Below are positions 24,673 through 33,321 of a stretch of 35,122 bases of DNA, one piece after another; position 1 is the first letter of the stretch; every line of letters begins with the position of its first letter. The notes below the pieces were generated by a model. It saw only the letters and a program-made list of their open reading frames with translations, searched no databases and was not told the origin of the DNA. The stretch lies in contig JANQLH010000278.1 in the NCBI GenBank assembly GCA_028280735.1, forward strand, positions 1 through 35,122. Direction: 5' to 3'. The translations under genes were made by a program, and so were the position numbers. The stretch comes from SAR324 cluster bacterium (GTDB lineage: Bacteria; SAR324; XYD2-FULL-50-16).

Positions 24673-25308
24673 TTACTCATCATCGAGAGTTTGTAGAGTC
24701 CTCAAATGACTGACATCTCCAAACGACTGTAGAGTCCAACCGTTGCTGTCCTTCGCAAAAATGTTTATACCGCAGTTCCAAATTTTGTGATGCCTTGTCG
24801 CGGATAAATCTAGCCCTGTGACATACCTGAAATATCCGTCAACGACACCACCGTGCGTAACCACGATAATTGTTTCTCCTTCGTGATTGGAAGCTATTTC
24901 GTTCAAGCATTCGACGCTTCGCGTAAATCGCTGCCGGATGCTTTCACCTTCGGGGATCTTATAGTCGACATCCCCGGATTTAAAGCGTTCGTAAACCAAT
25001 GGATGGCTTTCGCTCATTTGCCGGATGGTCAGCCCCTGGAATATGCCAAGATGTCGTTCCCTCAGCCTATCATCGACCATTATATCATGACCGGTCTCGG
25101 CAACTATGTATTCAGCCGTTTGCATGGTTCTTCCCAGGTCACTGCTATACAGGACACTTGTCTTGAATGATTTTAAAGCTTTGGCTACCGCCCGGGCCTG
25201 ATCTATTCCATTGCTGGTCAAGGGACTGTCATTATGCCCTTGCCACCTGCCCTGGATATTCCACTCTGTTTCCCCGTGACGGATAACTACTAAAATGGAT
25301 TCCTGCAT
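24673..25308 (-). CDS. Histidine phosphatase family protein (phosphoglycerate mutase-like)
   Basis: A 211-residue cytosolic enzyme of the histidine phosphatase superfamily. The catalytic RHGE motif is at residues 10-13 in VIRHGETEWN; GHNDSPLTSNGIDQA, LYSSDLGRTMQTAE, LRERHLGIFQG and the second His in IIVVTHGGVVDGYFR complete the active site. Homologues include cobalamin/alpha-ribazole phosphatases, phosphoglycerate mutases and general phosphatases; the substrate cannot be told apart here. GGAG lies 10 bases before the ATG. The gene follows the DUF3047 gene by 20 bases on the same strand, suggesting a two-gene operon. Confidence 0.9.
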   Translation of the reverse strand: MQESILVVIRHGETEWNIQGRWQGHNDSPLTSNGIDQARAVAKALKSFKTSVLYSSDLGRTMQTAEYIVAETGHDIMVDDRLRERHLGIFQGLTIRQMSESHPLVYERFKSGDVDYKIPEGESIRQRFTRSVECLNEIASNHEGETIIVVTHGGVVDGYFRYVTGLDLSATRHHKIWNCGINIFAKDSNGWTLQSFGDVSHLRTLQTLDDE

Positions 25309-25328
25309 GTTCCGATATCTCCGTGTTT

Positions 25329-25982
25329 CTATTTCGCACTAAAATAAATATCACCATAATAAGCTACGGCCCGGGATTGGGAATTATCCGTATCTGTCAT
25401 TATGGCAATGGCATCAATGTACCGAATTTTGCGGTTGAAGCTTTTCTCAAAGTCTTTTTGTACGTTTCGCTTTTCCCGAACCCATTGACCGGCGTGCTGA
25501 TCCCCCGTTTTAACGGTAATCATCCTGGCTTTGCTGCTAAAAGGATTTGGCCAGTCTGATCCTTCAGCGCTTGAGGAGGACCAAACATAATTGATTGCAT
25601 TAACCCCCCAGGGTGCCCAGCCGATCTTAACGATAACATATATTCGTGCTGCAAAGTCATCGCCGGGCTTTACCGTCTCATCTTCAATGCCGAGAGTTTG
25701 TTCAATCTTCCAGCTCCAGTTCAGAAAAGGGGTTTTGTCCAAATCTATCTTCATTGGTTTTAGAAAGGCAGAAGCCGTACCATTACTTTCGGCTTGAATT
25801 GCCTGTTTACCATTTAAGGTCACCAATGAATATGAAGTCATTCCTTCTAATTCTTTGTTTTCCCAGCCTTCGAGATCTCCTTTGGAGAATTTTCCGATAA
25901 AAGTAGCTTCGCTTTCTCCATGCAAATCTTGAAACAGTGAGATTAGAAACAAAACAACCAAAGCACCTCGTAAGAATGTCAT
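25329..25982 (-). CDS. DUF3047 domain protein, exported
   Basis: A 217-residue protein with a cleavable-looking signal peptide (residues 1-22). The DUF3047 features are LKPMKIDLDKTPFLNWSWK, GDDFAARIYVIVKIG, NAINYVWSS, the tail of the exposed-loop region EKRNVQKDFEKSF and the ending VAYYGDIYFS. The family is a beta-sandwich of unknown function, probably periplasmic. A GGAGG site precedes the ATG. It is placed just downstream of the sigma-54 regulator gene on the same strand, but with a 0.1 kb gap, so co-transcription is uncertain. Confidence 0.85.
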   Translation of the reverse strand: MTFLRGALVVLFLISLFQDLHGESEATFIGKFSKGDLEGWENKELEGMTSYSLVTLNGKQAIQAESNGTASAFLKPMKIDLDKTPFLNWSWKIEQTLGIEDETVKPGDDFAARIYVIVKIGWAPWGVNAINYVWSSSSAEGSDWPNPFSSKARMITVKTGDQHAGQWVREKRNVQKDFEKSFNRKIRYIDAIAIMTDTDNSQSRAVAYYGDIYFSAK

Positions 25983-26085
25983 CGTGGCCTCCGAATAAAT
26001 GCTGATTGAGGATCAAGCTGATTATTTTACGGGATTTACCCGAACAACAACAAAACACTCTTCTAAAAATCATTATTCACAAGGC

Positions 26086-27456
26086 TTATGGCATTACCCC
26101 GTACTTCTTCAGTTTTTGGTGAAGAGTTCTTCGTGTGATACCCAATTGCCGGGCCGTTTCACTTTTGTTTCCACCGGTAATCTTTAAGGCATGGAGGATT
26201 GCCTGTTTTTCCACTTCTTCCAATGGAACAATGAACTCGTCCTGAACCTTCTGTTCAACAGCTTGAATATTGGCTGTTCCGGTATTTTGCGGAAGTGAGA
26301 AATCCGTCTGATCCAAACTTTTTTCACGGCACAAGACTACGCCTCTTTCTATTGCGTTCATCAGTTCCCGCACATTGCCCGGCCAGTGGTGAGATGTGAG
26401 GTAATGCATTGCCTTACCGGTAAAACCAGCAATGTTTTTGCCATTTTTCTCCGCAAACATTGTTAAAAAAAACTGGGCAAGGAGAGGGATGTCTTCTCTC
26501 CTCTCCCTAAGGGGTGGTAGATCAAGCATAACGACATTCAGTCTGTAAAATAGATCTTCCCTGAACGTTCCGGTATGAACCATTTCCTGCAGATTCTTGT
26601 TAGTCGCTGTGATTAGTCTGACATCCACGGTGATGGTCTGCTCGCCTCCGACCCTGGTGAGTTCCTTTTCCTGCAATACCCGTAACAGCTTGGCCTGCAT
26701 AGGAAGAGGCATCTCTCCGATTTCGTCCAAAAAGAGACTGCCTCCATCTGCCAAAAGAAATTTACCATCCTTCCTGCGATCCGCACCGGTAAAGGCCCCC
26801 TTTTCATGGCCAAACAACTCGGATTCCAAAAGAGATTCGGTAATGGCTGCGCAATTGACCTTAACAAATGCCTTGTCTTTTCTGGTGCTATTGTAATGAA
26901 TGGCCCCGGCGATCTGTTCCTTTCCGGTGCCCGACTCACCGTTGATTAGAACAGTAGCGTTTGTGGGAGCGACCTGGGCGACTGTTTCCAGCAGTTTCTT
27001 CATCACAGAACTGTTGCCAATGATGTTGCGATTATCAAAATGCTTTCCCAGGCTTTCCTTCAACAAACGGTTTTCTTCCCGCAACTTGACGTGTTCAACG
27101 GCGCGCTGCATAACCAAGCGAAGCTTATCGAAGTCCAACGGCTTTGTCAGGTAGTCGTAAGCCCCTCTTTTGATTGCCTCAACAGCGATTTCTATGGAGG
27201 AATATGCGGTCATGATGATGATCGGAATGGAAGTGTTCAGTTTTCTGATTTCATTTAGAGCTTCCAAACCACTGACCTTAAGCATGCGGTTATCCATCAA
27301 AATCAGATCATAGCTTCTTTTTTTTACCGCCTCTATTGCCGTGGAACCGTCATCAGCTTCAAACAACCGGTAGCCCCAATCGCCCAGGAGGGTTGCCAGC
27401 ATAGTTCTATGGCCTTGATCGTCGTCGACCACCAAGATCGATATCTTGTCGGACAT
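26086..27456 (-). CDS. Sigma-54-dependent response regulator (NtrC/ZraR-like)
   Basis: A 456-residue regulator in three domains. The receiver has Asp55 in LILMDNRM and acidic DDD at 11-13. The AAA+ domain has Walker A GESGTGKE, GAFTGA (sigma-54 contact loop) as HEKGAFTGADRR and Walker B GGSLFLDEIGEM. The Fis-type helix-turn-helix is GNKSETARQLGITRRTLHQK at the C-terminus. The start at 27456 is set by an AGGAGA site; the longer open frame to 27618 overlaps the kinase gene and is not protein-like. It starts one base after the kinase stop, so they form a pair. Likely target: the -24/-12 promoter at 29950 with its two upstream inverted repeats. Confidence 0.94.
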   Translation of the reverse strand: MSDKISILVVDDDQGHRTMLATLLGDWGYRLFEADDGSTAIEAVKKRSYDLILMDNRMLKVSGLEALNEIRKLNTSIPIIIMTAYSSIEIAVEAIKRGAYDYLTKPLDFDKLRLVMQRAVEHVKLREENRLLKESLGKHFDNRNIIGNSSVMKKLLETVAQVAPTNATVLINGESGTGKEQIAGAIHYNSTRKDKAFVKVNCAAITESLLESELFGHEKGAFTGADRRKDGKFLLADGGSLFLDEIGEMPLPMQAKLLRVLQEKELTRVGGEQTITVDVRLITATNKNLQEMVHTGTFREDLFYRLNVVMLDLPPLRERREDIPLLAQFFLTMFAEKNGKNIAGFTGKAMHYLTSHHWPGNVRELMNAIERGVVLCREKSLDQTDFSLPQNTGTANIQAVEQKVQDEFIVPLEEVEKQAILHALKITGGNKSETARQLGITRRTLHQKLKKYGVMP

Positions 27457-27457
27457 T

Positions 27458-29224
27458 TTAGGTCTCCTGTTTAATGTTGGGGATGGCAATCGTGATTGTC
27501 GTTCCGTTTCCGGCCGCGCTACTGACACTGATTTTGCCGTGGTGCGCTTCCACAATATTGTGCACAATTGCCAGACCCAGACCGGTACCGGTCGGTTTGG
27601 TGGTGTAATACGGGTCAAATATTTTTGTTAAATCCTTTTGATCAATTCCTTTTCCGGTATCAGACACGCTGATATTCAAGGTATCGGATTCCGTATGATA
27701 CCAATAATCAAGTTTAAGGATACCATTTGGTTCCATAGCGTCGATTGCGTTGAGGTAAAGATTCAACAACACCTGGCTGATTTTGTCTTTATCAATTTTT
27801 ACCGTGCATGGTTGATTGTGTACCGCCAGTTCAAGTTCTATATCCTTGTCTTTGAGTTGTTGCGAAACAAGGTTTGTGGTTTCCTTTATAAACGAGGAAA
27901 TGTTTGTTGGTTGTGGTATAATACGAACCGGTCGTGCCAGTTCAAGTAGCTGGCCAACCACCCTGTCAAGGCGGTCTACCTCGTTTATCATGACATTGGC
28001 TGTTTGCCTGTCTTTCTCCATTTCCTTGTAACGATCTCTAAAATATGTGGCGAATCCTTTAATGGAACTCAATGGATTTCGAATCTCATGAGCGACCCCG
28101 GCAGCAAGTCTGCCGATACTGGCAAGTTTCTGACTTCGCGCTATTTCCTTTCTTAAATGATGAATCTCTGAAAGATCCTTTAATAAAACGGCATATCCCA
28201 TCACTTCTTCCTGGTCGCCCTTTATTTGGGAAATACTGATTTCCAACGGTAAGGATTTTCCTTCGGATATCTCGTATTCGATTTCTTCACCAATAATCCT
28301 CCCCAGTTTGTCGGATTTCTCTACCAGGCTCTGTAGATCAGAAGGAAGTACTTTGGCACTGGAATGTCCTACCAGGTTCAAAGCTGGTTTACTTAATACC
28401 ATTTCAGCTGTCGTATTTATGGAGGTGATGGTCTGCTCCGCATCAAGGGATATTAATCCGATCGGCATGTTGTCCACCAAATTGTCCGAAAAAGCCTTGA
28501 TTCTGGAAAGTGATGTTTTGGCCGATTGGTAATTCTGAAAAAGAAACAGCAGGATAACCCCGGTTAAGCCGGTAACAAAGAGGATTGATCCAGTAATAAC
28601 ACTGTTTATTAAAGTAGCAGTACCTGCTTCATCAAGGGACTGCATTTCCAATCCCACAAAAATGAACTGAGTCGGAGGTTTGATCTCCAAAGCTCTCGGC
28701 CCGAGTGGAGGAGGACCGGGCATTCCGAATCGCTTCATCATTCCCATTGCCCTGGGATTACCTGGACCACCGCTGGGTTTGAACTGTTTGAACACCTCAA
28801 ATGTTCTAAGGTTATTTTCAGTTTCAACAATTCTCCAAAAAAGCTCATCTGACTCGGAGGCTTTCAGCAAACCCGGGTCAATACTGTGGGGTTGCCCAAT
28901 ATTTTCAATACTATCGTGAGCAGTTATCAGTCCGTTTGCTTCGGTCACAATCAAATAAGCGATATCCGGTTGCCGGGCTGTTTCCTCCAGTAATTGTTGC
29001 AGTCGTCTATTCCCCCAAAATCGACCTCTCATACCGGCTCGAGTACCGGCTTCAAAAGATCTGATCAATGCCGCTCCCTTTTCCAGCAACAAGGTTTGGG
29101 TGTATTCCCTCTGTTTGTCAATATTTTGATAAGTAATAAAAAACACAATGGGGAAAAAAATCAGAATAGCTCCCAGTATTAAAAAAGGTGGTATTGTTAA
29201 GGACTTCTTATCTTGTTTATTCAT
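27458..29224 (-). CDS. Two-component sensor histidine kinase (ZraS/AtoS-like)
   Basis: A 588-residue kinase. Membrane segments at about 12-31 and 208-230 enclose a periplasmic sensor of about 175 residues. This contains LIVTEANGLITAHDS and an unusual Gly/Pro/Met-rich loop at 151-177. A PAS domain (about 240-350), HisKA with His379 in GVAHEIRNPLSSIKG, and HATPase with NLYLNAIDAM, DTGKGID and GTGLGLAIVHN follow. It should phosphorylate the adjacent sigma-54 regulator. Architecture matches ZraS/HydH-type metal or envelope stress sensors, but the ligand is not established. The ribosome-binding site is weak. Confidence 0.93.
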   Translation of the reverse strand: MNKQDKKSLTIPPFLILGAILIFFPIVFFITYQNIDKQREYTQTLLLEKGAALIRSFEAGTRAGMRGRFWGNRRLQQLLEETARQPDIAYLIVTEANGLITAHDSIENIGQPHSIDPGLLKASESDELFWRIVETENNLRTFEVFKQFKPSGGPGNPRAMGMMKRFGMPGPPPLGPRALEIKPPTQFIFVGLEMQSLDEAGTATLINSVITGSILFVTGLTGVILLFLFQNYQSAKTSLSRIKAFSDNLVDNMPIGLISLDAEQTITSINTTAEMVLSKPALNLVGHSSAKVLPSDLQSLVEKSDKLGRIIGEEIEYEISEGKSLPLEISISQIKGDQEEVMGYAVLLKDLSEIHHLRKEIARSQKLASIGRLAAGVAHEIRNPLSSIKGFATYFRDRYKEMEKDRQTANVMINEVDRLDRVVGQLLELARPVRIIPQPTNISSFIKETTNLVSQQLKDKDIELELAVHNQPCTVKIDKDKISQVLLNLYLNAIDAMEPNGILKLDYWYHTESDTLNISVSDTGKGIDQKDLTKIFDPYYTTKPTGTGLGLAIVHNIVEAHHGKISVSSAAGNGTTITIAIPNIKQET

Positions 29225-29583
29225 GCTAATGGTCTTTTTGTGCTTTATTGTAAATCGATGCCGTATCTCTGCAAGCTATGTTCCGAGCTATCCTTTAAAT
29301 AAATGGGGATAGTTGTCAGATCAATTTCCTGAATCAATCGTTTCTCACTCCAAAACGTATTCATATACCATTTTTACCAGGTATATTGTGAAGCTAAGGC
29401 AATATACCCGTTCAAATCTGCAAGCTTGGTTTTTCGCTGGTACTGATCATGGTGTTTTGCCAAAAAACAACTTTTCATTTTTACAATAACTATGTTCCCG
29501 GGTCCTGTCGAACTCGCAGACTGTGTTACAATAGTAAAATTTACGGTTTTTCTATTTTAATAGACAAAATGTCACACTTGTCA

Positions 29584-29602
29584 CCCCGGACTTGATCCGG
29601 GG
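29584..29602. repeat. REP-like palindromic repeat
   Basis: CCCCGGA and TCCGGGG flank CTTGA. The surrounding context (TGTCACCCCGGACTTGATCC ... GGATTCCGGGTCA ... GGAATGACA) is of the intergenic palindromic repeat type that is dispersed in many proteobacterial genomes. Only one such unit was seen in the window. Confidence 0.5.
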
Positions 29603-29769
29603 TCCATCAATTATTTCAATTAGTTACAAAAGGATTCCGGGTCATGAGATGCGAAGCTTATAACAATGAACGGAATGACAAAGGCTCGTGATTTTTGCAT
29701 GACTTCCAAAAATCTGAATTGCAGCACATTCTGCAAAATTGGAATGACACAAAAAAGTGAGGTTTAAAA

Positions 29770-29786
29770 TGGATAAATTGTATCCA
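29770..29786. promoter_or_regulatory. Upstream activator-type inverted repeat, copy A
   Basis: TGGATAAATTGTATCCA has 6-bp arms TGGATA/TATCCA around AATTG. It is centred 172 bases upstream of the -24 element at 29950 and identical to copy B. It is a candidate enhancer site for the sigma-54 regulator at 26086-27456. Confidence 0.6.
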
Positions 29787-29811
29787 CTGTTACTTTTTTA
29801 TCCTCCTGAAC

Positions 29812-29828
29812 TGGATAAATTGTATCCA
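29812..29828. promoter_or_regulatory. Upstream activator-type inverted repeat, copy B
   Basis: The same 17 bases as copy A, with its centre 42 bases (four helical turns) further downstream and 130 bases before the -24 element. The same-face spacing is what cooperative binding of NtrC-type dimers would need. Confidence 0.6.
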
Positions 29829-29949
29829 GAGTTAACTTGTTTTTGCTATGAAATATCTCCCTTTTTTGAAGGAATAGTGATAAAAAAACGTAAATAAAGT
29901 AAATAAAAACAAAAGCCTAAATTGAGATCATTCGAGTTTATAAACGATT

Positions 29950-29964
29950 TGGCACGTTGGATGC
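29950..29964 (+). promoter_or_regulatory. Sigma-54 (-24/-12) promoter
   Basis: TGGCACGTTGGATGC matches the TGGCACG-N4-TTGC consensus with the exact GG-to-GC spacing and one mismatch (A for T at the first base of the -12 box). Transcription would start near 29976, about 60 bases before the secreted-protein gene at 30037. No second such site was seen before the kinase gene. Confidence 0.75.
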
Positions 29965-30036
29965 GATATAGGCTTCATATGAATTCACAAGATCGAGTTA
30001 ATCGACTATCTATCCAATTCAAACATGGAGATTATT

Positions 30037-30504
30037 ATGAAACGCTTTAATAAAACTCTCGCAGTAATGGTTGTTAGTATCAGCTTTCTTATGTCCCCGG
30101 CTGTTTTTGCATATGGCTGGGGTGGTGGTAAAGGTCCCGGATACTCCCAGAATAGACAGGCAGGATATGGTCCCGGTCGTGTGTTAAGAGGAGAGATGTA
30201 TAATGCCAGGGTTGAAGTTTTAGCTGAATTGTCCGACTTGTCGCAGGAGGATATCAAGGCCAAATTGCAATATAAACCCATGTGGGCTGTGCTCGATGAG
30301 GCTAAAGTAGACTTCCCTACATTTCAAAAGAAGATGCATGAAAAAGCTAAAACAATTGTTACCCAGGCAGTAGCAGACGGCAAGATTACCCAAGTTCAGG
30401 GTGATTACATGCTGGAAAGAATGGAAAAAGGTCCGATGGGGCCAAGAGGCAAAGGCAGGGGAATGGGATGTCGCTCAGGTAATGGCGGAAATTGGAATCA
30501 ATAA
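30037..30504 (+). CDS. Secreted DUF2680-like (Spy/ZraP-like) protein
   Basis: A 155-residue exported protein. The signal peptide ends at PAVFA, followed by a Gly-rich YGWGGGKGPGYSQ mature start. A helical central part, RVEVLAELSDLSQEDIKAKL and AKTIVTQAVADGKITQVQ / GDYMLERMEKG, resembles DUF2680 domains. The tail is Gly/Met/Arg-rich (GPMGPRGKGRGMGCRSGNGG). Placement beside a ZraSR-like two-component system and behind a sigma-54 promoter suggests a periplasmic chaperone or metal-binding stress protein, as ZraP is for ZraSR. ATG 30037 is chosen: GGAG lies 6 bases upstream and it gives a clean signal peptide. A strong terminator follows. Confidence 0.8.
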   Translation: MKRFNKTLAVMVVSISFLMSPAVFAYGWGGGKGPGYSQNRQAGYGPGRVLRGEMYNARVEVLAELSDLSQEDIKAKLQYKPMWAVLDEAKVDFPTFQKKMHEKAKTIVTQAVADGKITQVQGDYMLERMEKGPMGPRGKGRGMGCRSGNGGNWNQ

Positions 30505-30517
30505 AGAGTCCTGAATA

Positions 30518-30555
30518 CCCACTTAGAAGTAAATCTTCTTTGTGGGGTTTTTTTT
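30518..30555 (+). terminator. Rho-independent terminator after the secreted protein
   Basis: CCCAC...AGAAG (30518-30528) pairs with CTTCT...GTGGG (30535-30546) around TAAAT, with a 2-base internal mismatch on each side. It is followed by an eight-T tract at 30548-30555. It would end most transcripts from the sigma-54 promoter before the DUF4405 gene. Confidence 0.85.
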
Positions 30556-30650
30556 ATTCTGATAATCCGAGTAACATGTGTGGCTGAGCTTGACTAATCA
30601 ATAACGGGTAATGATGCAATTGATTGAACTTTTTTTATAGGATTCTGTTC

Positions 30651-31526
30651 ATGGCAAAAAAGACAATGAATAACAAGGGAATGACTTCTTTTTTTATGAC
30701 TCTGGGATTTATTCTGCTGGTTGTTACCGGCATAATGCTTTATATCGTTCCGGCAGGCCGAGTGGCTAACTGGGTTAATTGGACCATGTTAGGTCTGACT
30801 AAAACACAATGGGGCAATATACACATTCTTGCCGGATTCATGTTGATCATTGCCGGCTTTTTTCACATCTATTTCAATTGGAAACCATTAAAGCATTATT
30901 TTTATAGTAAAGTTGAGAACGGCATTAACCTTAAAAAGGAGATGGTTGTCTCTTCGGCAATTTCGATTATGTTAGTCATTGCGGCGATTGGAGATTATCC
31001 TCCTTTCAGTTATGTTTTTGATTTTGGTGATTTTGCCAAGGAAGCCTGGGTAGTCGAGGAAAAGTATGAAGCTCCTATGGGCCATGCGGAATTACTGGCG
31101 TTTGATTCTTTCATTTCCAAGCTAAAAATTGATAAGGACAAAGCTTTGAAGGAGCTGAATGCAAATGGAATTATAGTGGCAGCAGGTAAAGATTCATTGG
31201 AAAAGATTGCCAAGGCAAACAATATTGCCCCGGTGGATATCTACATGGTTATCCGTAAATATGAACCCGCCAGGGAAGAAGTAAACCTTGAAGAGCTGAC
31301 ACCGGAAAAAGTTGAAGATCTTTTGGAAGGTAAAAGAATTGGCAAAAGGAATATTAATTGGATACTGGCAGAATTCAAGCTGACCCCCGAAAAAGCCTCC
31401 CGTCGTCTAAAAAAGAACAACATTCAGGCCACACACAATGAATCCTTTCATGACATTGCGGACCGCTATGATGCCAGTCCCATGGATGTTGCAAAAGTAC
31501 TCCTCGTCAAACAATACACTCTTTAG
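30651..31526 (+). CDS. DUF4405 membrane protein with duplicated C-terminal domain
   Basis: A 291-residue protein. The N-terminal 100 residues are a DUF4405 cytochrome-b-like membrane domain: helices at about 10-33, 49-71 and 88-108, with His residues in GNIHILAGFMLIIAGFFHIYFNW that could ligate heme. The C-terminal half is soluble and contains two similar segments of about 50 residues: one from about 142 (LLAFDSFISKLKIDKDKAL ... NIAPVDIYMVI), the other from about 230 (INWILAEFKLTPEKAS ... DASPMDVAKVLL). The start at 30651 is supported by ATAGGA 9 bases upstream; a frame extension to 30624 lacks one. It may be co-regulated with the secreted protein despite the terminator between them. Function unknown, probably membrane electron transfer or sensing. 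Confidence 0.8.
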   Translation: MAKKTMNNKGMTSFFMTLGFILLVVTGIMLYIVPAGRVANWVNWTMLGLTKTQWGNIHILAGFMLIIAGFFHIYFNWKPLKHYFYSKVENGINLKKEMVVSSAISIMLVIAAIGDYPPFSYVFDFGDFAKEAWVVEEKYEAPMGHAELLAFDSFISKLKIDKDKALKELNANGIIVAAGKDSLEKIAKANNIAPVDIYMVIRKYEPAREEVNLEELTPEKVEDLLEGKRIGKRNINWILAEFKLTPEKASRRLKKNNIQATHNESFHDIADRYDASPMDVAKVLLVKQYTL

Positions 31527-31543
31527 AGCTGACCTCCGATTAT

Positions 31544-33274
31544 TCAGTCGGTTTTGTAACGGTTTGTAATCGGCAAACGGCGATCTTTCCCAAAAGCTTT
31601 ACTGGTTACTTTGACACCGGGAGGTGCCTGTCGCCGTTTATATTCGTTCCGGTTCACCAGTTTGATGATTCGCTTAACAGTGTCTGTTTCGAATCCCAGA
31701 TCCAGGATTTCTTCAAATCTGCGATCCTCCTCCACATAAGCCTTTAAAATTGCATCCAGGACCTCATAAGGAGGCAATGAGTCGGAATCGAGCTGATTTT
31801 CCCGGAGTTCGGCGGAAGGCTCCTTGGTGATAATATTTTTGGGAATGACTTCCTGATTGCGGTTTTTATATTCACATAGCTCGTAAACCAGTAATTTGGG
31901 CACGTCTTTAATAACAGCAAAACCCCCTGCCATATCACCATAAAGCGTGGCATAACCGACAGCCATTTCGCTCTTGTTTCCTGTGGTCAACACCATCCAT
32001 CCGAATTTATTGCTCAAGGCCATGAGAATGTTACCCCGGCTGCGGCTCTGAAGGTTTTCTTCCGCTTCATTGGGAGCGGTATCGTTAAATTGGGAGGAGA
32101 GGGTGTCCAAAAAGGAATTGAATACAGGCTCTATGGGAATGACATCATATTGAATGCCGAGATTTTGGGCTAATTCCCTGGCATCATCCTTACTGTGGTC
32201 CGATGAATACCGGGAAGGCATGGAAACGCCTACCACATTATCCTTCCCCAAAGCGTCGACTGCGATGACAGCCGTTAAAGCAGAATCAATACCGCCTGAA
32301 AGTCCAATCAGGACTTTTCTGAATCCGTTTTTTTGAACATAATCCCTGGTTCCCTGGACAAGGGCTAGGTAAATCTCTTCGATGCTTTCTTTTATGGGTT
32401 TGATCGCAGAGACAATAGTTTTTTTTGCGGAAGGCGTCTTTAATTCATCAAGCTGTATAGTCGGGACGGTGGTCAGGGAATTCTCTGTTTCACTTTTCCC
32501 TTTTCGTCGGCGCGGATCTCTTAAACGCTGTCTGAAAACACCGGTCATATCCACGTCTGCGACAAGAAAATCCTCGGCAAAGGACTCAGCCCTGGCAATG
32601 GTTTCGCCTTTTTCATTTATAATAAGACTGCTGCCGTCAAAAACCAGCTCATCCTGACCTCCAACCAGGTTGCAATAGGCGACAACAGCAACATCATCGG
32701 CTGCCCTGGTTTGTAACATACGCTCTCTTTCCCTGGTTTTCCCCTCGTGAAACGGGGATGCGGAAATGTTCAACAAAAGTTTGGCTCCGTTAAAGGCCTG
32801 GTTTTCCGGCGGTCCTACCGGATACCAGATGTCTTCACAAATACTGACGCCAAAGGGGATATCAAAGAGATTGTAAATAGCTTCGTTGAAGCCTCTTTTA
32901 AAATAACGTTCTTCGTCAAAAACACCATAATTCGGCAGTAAGAATTTCTTGTAAGTACCGTATTGTTTCCCATTGTGGATTATGGCAGCTGCATTATAAA
33001 TATCGTCGTTGGTGTGGACGTATCCTACTATTACCGTCAGGTTTCTGCACAAGGGTTTCAGTTTTTCCAGATACTCTAAATTGGTATCCATAAAATCGGG
33101 TTTGAGCAACAAATCTTCCGGCGGGTATCCGCATATTGCTAATTCGGGAAACAAAACCAGATCCGCTTTGACGCCCTGCGCTTGTTTTATGCAAGTGGAG
33201 ATTTTTTTAAAGTTTCCTTCAAAATCACCAACGGTGGTATTGATTTGTGCCAGGGCTAACCGCAGGTTGTTCAT
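31544..33274 (-). CDS. nadE: Glutamine-dependent NAD+ synthetase
   Basis: A 576-residue two-domain enzyme. The N-terminal nitrilase-type glutaminase domain has the triad Glu44 (LFPELAICGY), Lys110 (YKKFLLPNYGVFDE) and Cys146 (VSICEDIWYP). The C-terminal ammonia-dependent synthetase has the PP-loop LSGGIDSALTAVIA, MPSRYSSDHSK, TTGNKSEMAVGYATLYGDMAGG and the closing KRRQAPPGVKVTSKAFGKDR. It makes NAD+ from deamido-NAD, ATP and glutamine, the last step of NAD synthesis. No clear Shine-Dalgarno site precedes the ATG. It converges with the DUF4405 gene and lies 47 bases downstream of the desulfurase gene. Confidence 0.96.
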   Translation of the reverse strand: MNNLRLALAQINTTVGDFEGNFKKISTCIKQAQGVKADLVLFPELAICGYPPEDLLLKPDFMDTNLEYLEKLKPLCRNLTVIVGYVHTNDDIYNAAAIIHNGKQYGTYKKFLLPNYGVFDEERYFKRGFNEAIYNLFDIPFGVSICEDIWYPVGPPENQAFNGAKLLLNISASPFHEGKTRERERMLQTRAADDVAVVAYCNLVGGQDELVFDGSSLIINEKGETIARAESFAEDFLVADVDMTGVFRQRLRDPRRRKGKSETENSLTTVPTIQLDELKTPSAKKTIVSAIKPIKESIEEIYLALVQGTRDYVQKNGFRKVLIGLSGGIDSALTAVIAVDALGKDNVVGVSMPSRYSSDHSKDDARELAQNLGIQYDVIPIEPVFNSFLDTLSSQFNDTAPNEAEENLQSRSRGNILMALSNKFGWMVLTTGNKSEMAVGYATLYGDMAGGFAVIKDVPKLLVYELCEYKNRNQEVIPKNIITKEPSAELRENQLDSDSLPPYEVLDAILKAYVEEDRRFEEILDLGFETDTVKRIIKLVNRNEYKRRQAPPGVKVTSKAFGKDRRLPITNRYKTD

Positions 33275-33321
33275 TTTAGTATTTTGAAATGTGTTTTATC
33301 GGTGAGGATTGAATGTGTCTA

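Larger units (their letters stand above)
29225..30036. other. Regulatory intergenic region between the sensor kinase and its probable target
   Basis: About 0.8 kb between divergent units. It contains a GC-rich palindromic repeat (29584-29602), two identical inverted repeats (29770-29786 and 29812-29828) and a sigma-54 promoter (29950-29964). No protein-coding frame or RNA gene was recognised. Confidence 0.6.

Noticed and set aside
27457-27618. Longer N-terminus for the sigma-54 regulator
   Set aside because: The extra 54 codons overlap the kinase C-terminus, do not resemble any domain, and an AGGAGA site directly before ATG 27456 marks the real start.
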